NCBI GenBank assembly: GCA_031258205.1
Contig: JAIRNE010000040.1
Location: 1-50,698, forward strand
Reading direction: 5' to 3'
DNA length: 50,698 bases
Source of the DNA: Campylobacteraceae bacterium
Lineage (GTDB): Bacteria > Campylobacterota > Campylobacteria > Campylobacterales > Campylobacteraceae
How positions within the stretch are numbered: the first letter of the stretch is position 1; every line of letters begins with the position of its first letter. Below the pieces are notes generated by a model that was not told where the DNA came from, made no database searches, and worked only from the letters and a program-made list of their open reading frames with translations. This document shows positions 9,391 through 17,561 of the stretch, one piece after another. The translations under genes were made by a program, and so were the position numbers.

Positions 9391-9494
9391 AGCGCTCCTT
9401 GAACTGCACTAAGCCGCTTATTTGCCATATTATCGGGTATATTCTTTATAAACTCAAAGCAGTCGCAATTGTAGATTTTATTAAGCTCTATCAT
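9375..9494 (-). pseudogene. N-terminal remnant of a DNA adenine/cytosine-N4 methyltransferase
   Basis: The start codon overlaps the stop of the coiled-coil gene (ATGA), so the start looks authentic. The first residues, MIELNKIYNCDCFEFIKNIP followed by DN, match the usual beginning of N6/N4 DNA methyltransferases, which continue into SIDLVLTDPPY. Here the frame leaves the family directly after DN and stops at residue 39, without the DPPY catalytic motif. The 3' end overlaps the convergent gene at 9142. This is best explained by a deletion or replacement that removed the rest of the gene. Confidence 0.6.
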
Positions 9495-10456
9495 ATTTCG
9501 CCTTTAGGCAAAGAGTAATATTGTCCATCCACAATATAAGCGGTCCCGCCCGTTTGTTTTGCTATTCTTTCAAATCTTTTCTTCCACTCCTCAGTCTCGT
9601 TTTTATATTTTTCTACTATTTTTGTTGTGAGTTTAAGAGTGTCTAAAAGTTCATCGCCGCTGTCGGCTCCCAGCCTTACGCTTGCTTTTTCTGTTTTTTG
9701 CGTTTTATTTTTACTCTCCATTTCACGCAATTTAATTACATAGTTATCTATACTCGCTTGTTTATATTTGAGTTCACGAATGTAATAATTTATATCTTTT
9801 TGCTGATTTGCTATTGTCGCTTTATACGCTTTTTCAATCTCTTGTATTCTATTATTAATAAGGCTTTCATTTGTTTCTTTAAATGGATCATTGGCAATCA
9901 ATTCGCACCTTTTAAGCAGTTCGTCGTTTTTTGTTTTTATCGCGGATAATTCGTTTTTTAATTCTCTATTCTCTTTTTTCAGAGCCGCTATCTCCGCGCT
10001 GTTCACGCTATCCATTCGCGCGAACTTTTTAGCCCGTTTGTCAATGATACCGCTTATCTCTTTTTCTCGCTTGTTAACTGCCGCGTTATATCTTGCGTCT
10101 ATATCTTTTATCTTTTCTTTTAAACTTTCTACTTGCTTTTTAAGCAAATCGTTTTCCTCTTTGTTTGCACTTTGTTTCTCAAGTTTTTTTGTAAGAGTTT
10201 CATTTTCATTTTGTAATTTTCTAATGCTTTCTCTGTTGTAGTTAATATCCTCTTGCAACTCTACTATTTGCTTTTTATAACTGTTCAACTGCTCTTTTGG
10301 CAGATTTTCACCGTTTTTTTTATACGGATTATCAAGGTCAAACAAAAGAAAAAACTCTATCCTTTCTTTTATATAAGAGAGTATCTCGTCTTTATTCTCG
10401 TTCTCAAACAGGCTTAGCATCTGCTCAAATTCTGATTTTAAGTTTAAGTCTTTCAT
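9491..10456 (-). CDS. Long coiled-coil phage protein
   Basis: 321 residues, almost wholly charged heptad-like sequence from about residue 45 to 290 (for example NENETLTKKLEKQSANKEEN). The first 40 residues are acidic and helical, and the tail is FERIAKQTGGTAYIVDGQYY. It lies in the block between replication and packaging genes, and its start overlaps the stop of the Cys-rich gene upstream by one base. The function is unknown. Coiled coils of this type can be internal head or structural proteins, and low-complexity composition makes similarity searches unreliable. Confidence 0.55.
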   Translation of the reverse strand: MKDLNLKSEFEQMLSLFENENKDEILSYIKERIEFFLLFDLDNPYKKNGENLPKEQLNSYKKQIVELQEDINYNRESIRKLQNENETLTKKLEKQSANKEENDLLKKQVESLKEKIKDIDARYNAAVNKREKEISGIIDKRAKKFARMDSVNSAEIAALKKENRELKNELSAIKTKNDELLKRCELIANDPFKETNESLINNRIQEIEKAYKATIANQQKDINYYIRELKYKQASIDNYVIKLREMESKNKTQKTEKASVRLGADSGDELLDTLKLTTKIVEKYKNETEEWKKRFERIAKQTGGTAYIVDGQYYSLPKGEI

Positions 10457-10671
10457 TATTCAAACTCAAAATGCCCTTGATTTGGGCTTTCATATTCAGA
10501 TTTTTGTTCCTCATCGTCATTTTTGAGCTGGGATACAGAGCAAGCAAGTTCGGCAACGCTTTGTTTGGGGTCAAACCCGATTCCTTGAAAAAAACTCTCT
10601 TCATTATCGCAATACCACCCGTCACATTCTTCTATAAGCCATTTACAATCGCCGCACGTCTTACAAGACAT
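10456..10671 (-). CDS. Small Cys-rich phage protein, probably metal binding
   Basis: 71 residues. The first 20 contain four cysteines in a CxxCGDC...C arrangement (MSCKTCGDCKWLIEECDGWYC), resembling a small zinc-binding fold. A fifth and a sixth cysteine lie nearby, and the C-terminal half is acidic. A GGAGT ribosome site lies upstream. It is coupled by a one-base overlap to the coiled-coil gene. No function can be assigned. Confidence 0.55.
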   Translation of the reverse strand: MSCKTCGDCKWLIEECDGWYCDNEESFFQGIGFDPKQSVAELACSVSQLKNDDEEQKSEYESPNQGHFEFE

Positions 10672-10757
10672 TTCTACTCCTTAATAAATATTCGCTCCAC
10701 TGCTCAGAAAGTTTTACCATCTTATTGGTTTTTCTATCCCAAGCTCATTGATTTTAC

Positions 10758-11687
10758 TCATTTTCTCTCCAAAAATCTTAATATATTCTCCCCGACAGCT
10801 CTAACTACAGGCACACTTACGGCATTGCCGAGCATTTTATATTTTTGAGTGTCGCTAAACTCCGCAGTCCAATTGTCGGGAAAACCTTGCAGTCTCTCGC
10901 ACTCAAGAGGCGTTAGACGCCTTACTCTTCCCTCAATTTCATAAAGCCCGGTATTTGCTCCAAGTCCGCCCCCCATACTATTAAGGGTAATGGATGGTTT
11001 ATCTATGCCGTAAATTCTTGCACCTATGCTGTTTCTTTTTGTTTTTTCATAGAGGTTATTTTTAATAACATAAGTTCCGTTTGTTCTGCTGTTGCCGTAA
11101 CTTGCCGTAATCGTTTGAACTGTTTGTTCTTGTAGCTTATCAATCTGTTTACCGTAGTTTGTGAGAGGAAATATTTGTCCGATACTTCCCCTTCCAAGAA
11201 ATCCAACAAAGTAAATCCGCTCTCTGTTTTGAGGGAGAAACCACGAAGTATTAAGCAGTTGCCATTGACATTCATAAATCCCAAGTGCGCCGATTTCATT
11301 AAGGATAATTGCGAAATCCCGTCCCGCGTTGCTTTGCAATAATCCTTTAACGTTTTCGAAGATAAAAATTTTAGGTTTGCAAATTCGGATAATCCGCAAA
11401 GCCTCATAGAACAAGCCGCTTCTTTTGCCCTCAAGTCCCCTTCGCTTTCCCATAATTGACAAATCTTGACAAGGGAATCCGAAAGTAACAATGTCGATGT
11501 GTCCGAGCTTATTGGTGTCAATTCCTCTGATGTCTCCCAAAGGGACGGCTGTCGGGAACTGTTTTTGATAGCATTCGCTTGCATATTTATCAACCTCCGA
11601 AAAATAATGTTTACTAAATTCAAATCCTGCTTCCCTCAATCCTAAAGCAAATCCGCCTATTCCGGAAAAGAGGTCAAGATAAGTCAT
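10758..11687 (-). CDS. Phage DNA cytosine-C5 methyltransferase (orphan)
   Basis: Transfers a methyl group from S-adenosylmethionine to C5 of cytosine in a short target. All main motifs are present with the start at 11687: motif I LDLFSGIGG (about 4-12), catalytic PCQ with Cys at about 73, ENV at about 111-113, QNRERIYFVGF, a recognition region at about 175-235, then LTPLECERLQGFP and KMLGNAVSVPVV. The start at 11687 has an AAGGG ribosome site and gives the usual family N-terminus. A longer frame to 11774 adds 29 residues unlike the family. No restriction enzyme is adjacent, so it probably protects phage DNA from host restriction or acts on gene regulation. Confidence 0.9.
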   Translation of the reverse strand: MTYLDLFSGIGGFALGLREAGFEFSKHYFSEVDKYASECYQKQFPTAVPLGDIRGIDTNKLGHIDIVTFGFPCQDLSIMGKRRGLEGKRSGLFYEALRIIRICKPKIFIFENVKGLLQSNAGRDFAIILNEIGALGIYECQWQLLNTSWFLPQNRERIYFVGFLGRGSIGQIFPLTNYGKQIDKLQEQTVQTITASYGNSRTNGTYVIKNNLYEKTKRNSIGARIYGIDKPSITLNSMGGGLGANTGLYEIEGRVRRLTPLECERLQGFPDNWTAEFSDTQKYKMLGNAVSVPVVRAVGENILRFLERK

Positions 11688-11786
11688 AGCAATACCCTTT
11701 GTACGTTTTGAATGCGTTTTTGCGCTATATCGCAATATGTTTTGCTTATTTTCGTTATGGATTTTGTTAAGCATTTTTTAAAACTC

Positions 11787-11933
11787 TCATGATTTTTCTT
11801 CGCCCTTGATAAAATCGTCGTTAAATATCGCAGAGACATAAAAATCATCGTATTCATCGCTCTTAACCTCAATCTCAAAAACTTTAACAGTTTTTTTCTG
11901 TTCAATTATGCTTTTAATTTTCTCTTGTGTCAT
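11787..11933 (-). CDS. Short acidic phage ORF (48 aa)
   Basis: An ATG overlaps the TGA of the YopX-like gene upstream. The peptide MTQEKIKSIIEQKKTVKVFE begins with a helix followed by a beta-like stretch with several Asp/Tyr and ends GEEKS. The overlap pattern is the same as in the neighbouring genes, which supports translation. Function unknown. Confidence 0.45.
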   Translation of the reverse strand: MTQEKIKSIIEQKKTVKVFEIEVKSDEYDDFYVSAIFNDDFIKGEEKS

Positions 11934-12328
11934 TTTTCCTCCAATAATTCAGGATTTTCATAGATATTGCCAATGACTTCGCAATAATGAGACCAATGGC
12001 TTTTGTGATTACATTCCTTATCCCAGCAAAAATAAGGCAAAGTAAAATTGACTTTTGAGTATTCAACTTTTTTAATATTAAACAAGAAAACACAGTTTAT
12101 AGAACGGTTTGCAACATTTAAAATATCTCCATCGTATATCTCTTTGCCGTTCTTATCTTTAAGTCCCACGTATTGCATAAGCCATATATCGCCAAAATAG
12201 TGAATATCATTTTTTTCATCAAGAATATGTGCATCATCTTTTAATGTTTTATCATTGAAAATTATTGCATCAACTCTAAACATCTCATTTTTCATGATAT
12301 CCCAAGCTCTAAATTTAATCTCTCTCAT
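11930..12328 (-). CDS. YopX family phage protein
   Basis: 132 residues. The N-terminus REIKFRAWD and the central LMQYVGLKDKNGKEIYDGDIL are the two signatures of the YopX family, followed by the usual C-terminal VIGNIYENPELL. The family is widespread in phages and has no established biochemical role. Both ends overlap neighbours by four bases. The identification is secure as a family, not as a function. Confidence 0.88.
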   Translation of the reverse strand: MREIKFRAWDIMKNEMFRVDAIIFNDKTLKDDAHILDEKNDIHYFGDIWLMQYVGLKDKNGKEIYDGDILNVANRSINCVFLFNIKKVEYSKVNFTLPYFCWDKECNHKSHWSHYCEVIGNIYENPELLEEK

Positions 12329-12552
12329 TTTCCCCTCCTCTTAAACCCAAGAGAAAATCTAAAATAATATTTCCACATCTCTAAGCCAATCTCAAATATC
12401 CATGCATATGTTAGCCATTGATAAACATAATCATAATCGTCAAGAGGGGAAAAATCTAAGTTTATGTTAATCCCAAAACCTTTGCTTACATTTCCCCCAA
12501 AAGCCTTAACCTCAAACCCCACTTTAAACCGCCAAAATTCAAGAACTTTCAT
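12325..12552 (-). CDS. Small phage protein of unknown function (75 aa)
   Basis: Aromatic-rich and probably compact (DFSPLDDYDYVYQWLTYAWIFEIGLEMWKYYFRF). The start and end match the overlap pattern of the operon: it begins three bases after the gene at 12555 ends and overlaps the YopX gene by four. The middle is hydrophobic enough that membrane association cannot be excluded. No family recognised. Confidence 0.5.
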   Translation of the reverse strand: MKVLEFWRFKVGFEVKAFGGNVSKGFGININLDFSPLDDYDYVYQWLTYAWIFEIGLEMWKYYFRFSLGFKRRGK

Positions 12553-12554
12553 TT

Positions 12555-12938
12555 TTACATCCTCTTGCCTTTCGGCAGATACTCATCCGCCGTTACTACT
12601 CTTATGCCTTGTTTTTCGGCAAACTCTATCTCAAGCCGCATGCCCTCGCTTATGCCGTACCTGTCGCCCACCAGCAGCATATCGCAGGCTTTCAAAAACT
12701 CAAATCCCGCTTCAAGTCCCATGCGCCTGTCTATTGCCACATCGTCATTCAGTATCGCGGTATAGAGTAGATGAGGAGCAAACACAGCGTCTTTTCTCTC
12801 TTTCATAACTCTTAGCATCATTTCAAGAGCGTATCTTTTATTGCGCTCGCGTCTCTGTTTTGCGGGGGATATAATGCTGTTTGGATTTAAAGAGCTGTTA
12901 TCCCCTCCGCTGTAAGGGCTGCAAAGATAGACTTTCAT
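12555..12938 (-). CDS. Nucleoside 2-deoxyribosyltransferase-like phage protein (DUF4406/DUF7768 type)
   Basis: 127 residues with a Rossmann-like layout: MKVYLCSPYSGG at the start, RNKRYALEMMLRVMKERKDAVFAPHLLY, then a MGLEAGFEFLKACDMLLVGDRYGISEGMRLEIEFAE core. That is the arrangement of small phage proteins related to nucleoside deoxyribosyltransferases, in which a Glu after SEGM acts as nucleophile. The predicted role is nucleotide salvage or base modification, but the substrate is unknown. The start overlaps the preceding gene by four bases (ATGA). Confidence 0.7.
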   Translation of the reverse strand: MKVYLCSPYSGGDNSSLNPNSIISPAKQRRERNKRYALEMMLRVMKERKDAVFAPHLLYTAILNDDVAIDRRMGLEAGFEFLKACDMLLVGDRYGISEGMRLEIEFAEKQGIRVVTADEYLPKGKRM

Positions 12939-13108
12939 GCCGCCTCCTCTATAACCTTACCGTCGCGGCGCACGATAAACTCGCCGTCTTTTGTCTTTTT
13001 GACGTCGTAATATCCTACGTTATAACGCGTACCGCTTTTACCTACAAAAAACATTACTTGACTAAATAGTTCATCTTTAAACGTCCTGTGCCTCATATAA
13101 ATTCTCAT
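12935..13108 (-). CDS. Small phage protein, tandem paralogue A (57 aa)
   Basis: Begins MRIYMRHRTF and contains VGKSGTRYNVGYYDVKK, a probable small beta-strand domain. Its core, G.SGT.Y.V..YDV, recurs in the gene directly upstream, so the two look like a tandem duplication. It overlaps the next gene by four bases (ATGA) and starts three bases after its paralogue ends. Function unknown. Confidence 0.5.
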   Translation of the reverse strand: MRIYMRHRTFKDELFSQVMFFVGKSGTRYNVGYYDVKKTKDGEFIVRRDGKVIEEAA

Positions 13109-13111
13109 CTC

Positions 13112-13270
13112 TCATCTCCTGAATATATCAACCGCTTTTTTGGTTGTTTTTATGACTATTTGTCCTTTGGACACCTCGTACCACTTAACGCTGTAATGCG
13201 TCCCGCTTGTCCCCTCGTACATCACTCTATGTTGAGTGTTTTTATGCTTTTTATCTCTTTGGTAAAGCAT
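13112..13270 (-). CDS. Small phage protein, tandem paralogue B (52 aa)
   Basis: Begins MLYQRDKKHKN and contains EGTSGTHYSVKWYEVSKGQ. A GAGAGG ribosome site lies before the ATG. The shared core with the next gene (GTSGTHYSV..YEV against GKSGTRYNV..YDV) marks it as a paralogue. Basic at both ends. Function unknown. Confidence 0.5.
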   Translation of the reverse strand: MLYQRDKKHKNTQHRVMYEGTSGTHYSVKWYEVSKGQIVIKTTKKAVDIFRR

Positions 13271-13284
13271 CTGCCTCTCCTCTC

Positions 13285-13494
13285 TCATTCAAAAACGGTG
13301 TAAAACCCATAATCTCTCACCTCGCCTAAAACGCGGCGAGATATCATCTCTTTTTGTTCGTCGTCAAGCAGTTCAAACATTGCAAACAAATTACAAGCTT
13401 CAATAACTATCTCGTCATAGCCGCGCCCTGCAAGCTCAGCCTCTCTTATCTTCGCTTTGTACGCCTCGCCCAATACTTTATAAATGTCTTTCAT
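13285..13494 (-). CDS. Small helical phage protein (69 aa)
   Basis: Starts MKDIYKVLGEAYKAKIREAE and is helical and acidic throughout (LFAMFELLDDEQKEMISRRVL). It overlaps the gene upstream by 17 bases. No family recognised; packed in the block of small genes between the AlpA-like regulator and the nucleotide-related gene. Confidence 0.5.
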   Translation of the reverse strand: MKDIYKVLGEAYKAKIREAELAGRGYDEIVIEACNLFAMFELLDDEQKEMISRRVLGEVRDYGFYTVFE

Positions 13495-13741
13495 GTTTAA
13501 AATCCTTAAAAATTTTCGCCCATTTGTCTAAGAGCTTGGAATCAACCCGCTTCTCTATATCATCTACTATCATAATCGGACGATACATTGGATAAACTCC
13601 GATTATCTTATTGCCTTCAATAACCCATTCTTTCCCGTCTGCGGTTACCATAAAACTGTCTTTACGATAGACGCTTTGAACTTTTGTAAGCTCCATCTCC
13701 ATGAGCTGTTTTCTTGCTTTTTTGGTTAGTTTGAGTTTCAC
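13478..13741 (-). CDS. Small basic phage protein (87 aa)
   Basis: A basic N-terminus (MKLKLTKKARKQLMEME) is followed by beta-rich sequence (SFMVTADGKEWVIEGNKIIGVYPMYRPIMI) and a short helix (LLDKWAKIFKDF). The four-base overlap with the gene before it supports the start. It may bind nucleic acid, judging only from charge. No family recognised. Confidence 0.5.
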   Translation of the reverse strand: MKLKLTKKARKQLMEMELTKVQSVYRKDSFMVTADGKEWVIEGNKIIGVYPMYRPIMIVDDIEKRVDSKLLDKWAKIFKDFKHERHL

Positions 13742-13944
13742 TTGTTCTCCTCCAGCGTTAAACTTTCTATTTTGTTAAGAGCCTTTCTAAGTTCGCGAAA
13801 TATCCGCAGCTCAGCATCGCCCATAGCCTCTTTTCCGCTTTGAAACTCAACGCAAAGATTGTGCAGGATTGTCCACACCTCTTTAAGCGCATCGTTGCAA
13901 TAATATATATCGCCGTACAGTCTCTCTCTTATTTCTGTACGCAT
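13738..13944 (-). CDS. Small phage protein of unknown function (68 aa)
   Basis: Helical, with two cysteines (YYCNDALKEVWTILHNLCVEFQ) and a charged C-terminus (FRELRKALNKIESLTLEENK). It overlaps the AlpA-like gene by 16 bases and the next gene by four. Function unknown. Confidence 0.5.
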   Translation of the reverse strand: MRTEIRERLYGDIYYCNDALKEVWTILHNLCVEFQSGKEAMGDAELRIFRELRKALNKIESLTLEENK

Positions 13945-14120
13945 AAAGCCTCAATATAAGCTTTGATATCGCTTTCTTTCCACGCGGCAAATCTATGACA
14001 CGACACGGCAGGCGCAGGAGCTTTGCCCTCTTGTATCTGCTTGTACCAGCTTGTACGGCTTCTGCCCGTGATATGCAAAACCTCTTTCAGCCGCAAAAGT
14101 CTGTCTATCTCTTTATTCAT
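13929..14120 (-). CDS. AlpA-like phage DNA-binding regulator
   Basis: 63 residues of the MerR-like winged helix-turn-helix form used by AlpA and excisionase-type proteins: RLLRLKEVLHITGRSRTSWY, then a wing KQIQEGKAPAP, then RFAAWKESDIKAYIEAL. Such proteins control excision or late genes in P4-like elements. It lies downstream of the primase-helicase and possible terminase genes, so it probably acts as a transcriptional activator or excision factor here. The fold call is secure; the target is inference. Confidence 0.78.
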   Translation of the reverse strand: MNKEIDRLLRLKEVLHITGRSRTSWYKQIQEGKAPAPAVSCHRFAAWKESDIKAYIEALCVQK

Positions 14121-14667
14121 CTATCACCTCCGCTTCAAATTCCAGTTCTACACTCTCAAGTTGCTTTTTTATCTCATCCGATGAGATAGTGTGAGTTCCA
14201 AGATTATTAATTCTCTCTAAGATTTTGTCTTTTACTACTGCGCTATATTGAGCTATAGCTATGATGGTTTTCGTCTCTTCTTTATTAAGTTCTTTGCCCT
14301 CTCTTAGCTTTTTAAGTATCCTTCCCATGAGTATCTCCATCGCTTCGTGAGTAGAAGCTTGCAGGATTTCCACTCTTTGGGCGTCTATCTTTGTATTTTT
14401 GATAACGCTTTCAAGTCCGGCATTTTCAAAGACGGTAACAACTTCGGCGCTGTCCGATACCGATGCCGTTACTTTCGCTTCTAAAAGAGCTTTCCAGCCA
14501 AACTTCTGTTTCACTCTATTTATTTGGCTGTCGCTCATTTGATATCCTTCGGCTTGAAGTCTCTCGGCAAGTTTCCGTTCTGTCATCGGCGTGAAATTGT
14601 TTTGAAGCTCTGCGCTCTCAAGCCAAAGTTCTAAAGCTCTTTTTTGCGCCGCGCTCATCTCTTTCAT
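14113..14667 (-). CDS. Possible small terminase subunit / DNA-binding packaging protein
   Basis: 184 residues. An N-terminal helix-turn-helix-like region (AQKRALELWLESAEL, MTERKLAERLQAEGYQMSDSQINRVKQKFGWKALL, about 6-60) precedes a helical oligomerisation-type core (about 85-150) and an acidic tail (VELEFEAEVIDE). That order, HTH then helical core then acidic tail, is usual for small terminase subunits, which recognise the packaging site. No large subunit follows, so a general DNA-binding protein is the alternative. It overlaps the primase-helicase gene by four bases. Confidence 0.45.
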   Translation of the reverse strand: MKEMSAAQKRALELWLESAELQNNFTPMTERKLAERLQAEGYQMSDSQINRVKQKFGWKALLEAKVTASVSDSAEVVTVFENAGLESVIKNTKIDAQRVEILQASTHEAMEILMGRILKKLREGKELNKEETKTIIAIAQYSAVVKDKILERINNLGTHTISSDEIKKQLESVELEFEAEVIDE

Positions 14668-17561
14668 TCGTCTTTCTCCGATTTTATGCTCTCTATCGTC
14701 AAAGAGCTGATATTCATATCTTTTGTCTCAATAGTCGTGTTATTGTCTATATTTATAGCCGTTATCTCAAAATCACTGCTTATCATTACGCCCGATGTGC
14801 ATTTGCATACAGAGGAAAGTCCCTGTAATGTTTTTTTCGGTCTGATAGTTTTTACTTCGGTTTTTGTTCCCAGCATATTCAACTCCTCCCTAAAAGAACG
14901 GAAAAAGCTTATATTGCCCATAGGATTGCCGCCTCTGTTTTTTATGTAGCTGACATATAATTTGTACATGTACTCGTGAGGTACGCAGCAGTATCTATTT
15001 GGTATTATCGCCTCTTTGATAAAGCTTCTTAGAGGATTAACTTCGTCTTTGTATGTTTCAAGCTCCTCAATCATTCTGTCGGATCTTGTGAAGCGTCCGT
15101 TCTCTTTTATTCTCTTAAGTCCGCTAATCGCAAGATTAAAGATACCAGCCATCTCGTCTTTAAATCTGTCCGAGAGGTCCCTTATTTTTTCCTCATCTTT
15201 TATCTCATAACTAAACGACAAAAGAAGCATCCGTCTAAATACGCCGTTATCAAGCCCGCCTTTTGGTTTATCGTTTCCGCTGAAAACAAGTTTGGGTTTT
15301 TCGGTGAGTTCGTAAGGGTCTTTGTTTTTAGGATTTACCGTGATAGAGTCATTATTGCTGACAAGCGCTTTCAAAATTGCCCACTGTCCTCTATCCGTTC
15401 CCGTTTTATCTATCTCGCTTCCGATGTTTATCAGTTTACCTGTGATTGCGTCAAGCTGATGTCCTTCAAACTGCTGCAATTGCAATGCGCTGACGTTTTC
15501 AGAACCAAAAAAGTTCCTTATCGTATCCAAGATAACGCTCTTTCCGTTTGCGCCGCTTTTGCCGTAAAGAAATAAAAACGTCTCAAATTCATGAGCAGGC
15601 AAAAAGCAATACCCTATAAACTCCATCAATGCCATACGTTCTTGCTCATTCGGCAGCACTTGTCTAAGAAACTTTTCCCATTTTGGGGCGGAGGCATTTT
15701 TATCATACTCAAACGGCAGAATATTTATCGCGGCATTCTTCTTGTCATGTTTATTTGAGAATGTTGTTTTACCTCTATGAGAGACAAATATCGTGCCGTT
15801 AATGCAGTTTACAACTCTTCTTTGTTCATATTTTTTTATCTCATCAAGATTTGTCGCAAGGCTTTTAATATTAACGACTATATCCTCAGCCATACTCCTT
15901 GTTCTTTTTTTCATATCCACCCTTGCCGCATTCATCCAATCCGTATGAATAAATTTAGCCAAATCGTTATCGCTCACTTGAAGATAGTAAGAACCCGTCC
16001 AAATATAGATAGAGCTTTTATACTCTCCTATATCAAACCCAGCCTTTTTTACCATAGCAATGAACGCATTCGCGCAGTCGGTTAAATGCGTTTGCCTGTA
16101 GTTATTGATGACTGTTTTTTTAAAAGTGAGCGCATTATCCATAGTATCTATTGCTTCATGGATATCTTTAAACATCCCATCTTCTCCGTTTTCAAAAAAA
16201 TACTTCGCGAACACTTCTTTTGCCGCGCGCCAAGTATCTGTTTTTTTATACCTGTCCATTTGAGAGAGGACATGATCTACCCTGTTATCATCTCCTTCGC
16301 CTTTTACATTCACAACGTACAAAACCTTATCCTCATCGTCTTTTTTCAAAAGTTCTTTTTTGATGTCTCTAAAGTCTTTAATATTGACACTCTCGTAAAA
16401 TTCGCAGAGATCAAGATTACAAATCTCCTCTATGTCGCCAAGCCTGTCGTTTGTAAGCTTGTACGTAGAGTAAGAGACGCTCTCATACAATTCATCGGGA
16501 CATTTAAAGTTTTGCTTTTGCAGATAATCGCTTATATCAAAGTTGTCGGGATACTTCTCTTTGAAGGTATAAAACAGAATGATGTGAATACTCTTTGCCG
16601 TGCTCTCAAGCTCTTTATATCTGCGTACCGCTCCGGTATATCCCGCCTTGTCGTGGTCAAACCAGACGTAAATATCTTTGCCTTTAAGTAAATCGGCATA
16701 CTCTTCCCAACTGTTTGTGGCAGCTCCAAGCGTTAAGCAGTTCACACCCAAAAACAGCAGATTCAAGGCGTCCTTTTCGCCCTCGCAGATTATTACTCTG
16801 CTATCCTCATGCTCTTCAAACCTCTCAAGCGGGAACGGGAAATAGCGAGCTTTCCACAGCCCTATCCATTTGCCGCCCATACGCTTATCGGTAAGGTTGT
16901 TATTCTCTGCGGCATATTTTTGCCTCCACTTTATGTTGTAGAGTTTTTTCTTATATTGATTGATTATGACAACGCTTTGATGGTCGGCATCCCAGCCAAG
17001 ATAAAGATTTGAGTAGTGGTGATAATGCGAAGTATGAAAAGTAGGAAAACGGGTTTTTATATCCTCGCTTATTGCATCCCACATCGTTATAAAATTCTCT
17101 TGAAGTTTTGGGACTAAAGGAAGCGCGCGTTTTAAAGAGGCTTCTCTTATCTTTGCCTCCTCTTTCTCAAACTTCTCTTTTGCTTTTTGTGCCGCAGCTT
17201 TACGCTCTTGGACTATCTTAGAGGCTTTTTCTTTCGCCTCTTCGCTCTCTTCGTAAGGAATGCCAAGAAACGTACACACTTTTTTAGCCGCTTCAATGGG
17301 TGTTATTTTGTAGTAAAGTTCCGCATATTTGACGGCGTCTCCAGCCGCGCCGCACGCAAAGCAGTTAAAAAACGCTTTGCCTTTGCGGTATGTTATACCG
17401 ACGCTTGGCGTATTGTGGCTGTGTTCATGAAACGGACAAAAGCACATGTCTTTATCAGTCGCGTATCCGCTCTTTCCAAACTCCGCGCCGTTTTGCGCCA
17501 TGAACTCTTTGAGCTCTTCTTTAGTGATATTTGCGGTGAGTTCAAAGATGTTTTGGGTCAT
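14664..17561 (-). CDS. Phage primase-helicase, P4 alpha / D5 type
   Basis: 965 residues combining primer synthesis and DNA unwinding. A CHC2 zinc domain (about 38-75) has CPFHEHSHNTPS and CFACGAAGD. A TOPRIM domain (about 258-335) has EGEKD and WFDHDKAG. A D5_N linker follows, then an SF3 helicase (about 640-800) with Walker A GKSGANGKS at about 665-673, Walker B-like LINIGSEID and LVFSGNDKP as motif C. A C-terminal winged-helix-like region ends the protein. In phage P4 the equivalent protein also binds origin repeats. Here a repeat array resembling an origin lies at 19,957-20,296. The neighbours on both sides abut or overlap. Confidence 0.9.
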   Translation of the reverse strand: MTQNIFELTANITKEELKEFMAQNGAEFGKSGYATDKDMCFCPFHEHSHNTPSVGITYRKGKAFFNCFACGAAGDAVKYAELYYKITPIEAAKKVCTFLGIPYEESEEAKEKASKIVQERKAAAQKAKEKFEKEEAKIREASLKRALPLVPKLQENFITMWDAISEDIKTRFPTFHTSHYHHYSNLYLGWDADHQSVVIINQYKKKLYNIKWRQKYAAENNNLTDKRMGGKWIGLWKARYFPFPLERFEEHEDSRVIICEGEKDALNLLFLGVNCLTLGAATNSWEEYADLLKGKDIYVWFDHDKAGYTGAVRRYKELESTAKSIHIILFYTFKEKYPDNFDISDYLQKQNFKCPDELYESVSYSTYKLTNDRLGDIEEICNLDLCEFYESVNIKDFRDIKKELLKKDDEDKVLYVVNVKGEGDDNRVDHVLSQMDRYKKTDTWRAAKEVFAKYFFENGEDGMFKDIHEAIDTMDNALTFKKTVINNYRQTHLTDCANAFIAMVKKAGFDIGEYKSSIYIWTGSYYLQVSDNDLAKFIHTDWMNAARVDMKKRTRSMAEDIVVNIKSLATNLDEIKKYEQRRVVNCINGTIFVSHRGKTTFSNKHDKKNAAINILPFEYDKNASAPKWEKFLRQVLPNEQERMALMEFIGYCFLPAHEFETFLFLYGKSGANGKSVILDTIRNFFGSENVSALQLQQFEGHQLDAITGKLINIGSEIDKTGTDRGQWAILKALVSNNDSITVNPKNKDPYELTEKPKLVFSGNDKPKGGLDNGVFRRMLLLSFSYEIKDEEKIRDLSDRFKDEMAGIFNLAISGLKRIKENGRFTRSDRMIEELETYKDEVNPLRSFIKEAIIPNRYCCVPHEYMYKLYVSYIKNRGGNPMGNISFFRSFREELNMLGTKTEVKTIRPKKTLQGLSSVCKCTSGVMISSDFEITAINIDNNTTIETKDMNISSLTIESIKSEKDE

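Noticed and set aside
10661-10720. Frames of 15 and 19 codons between the methyltransferase and the Cys-rich gene
   Set aside because: They fill the gap with start-stop overlaps but are too short and unmatched to anything; perhaps a frameshifted small gene.
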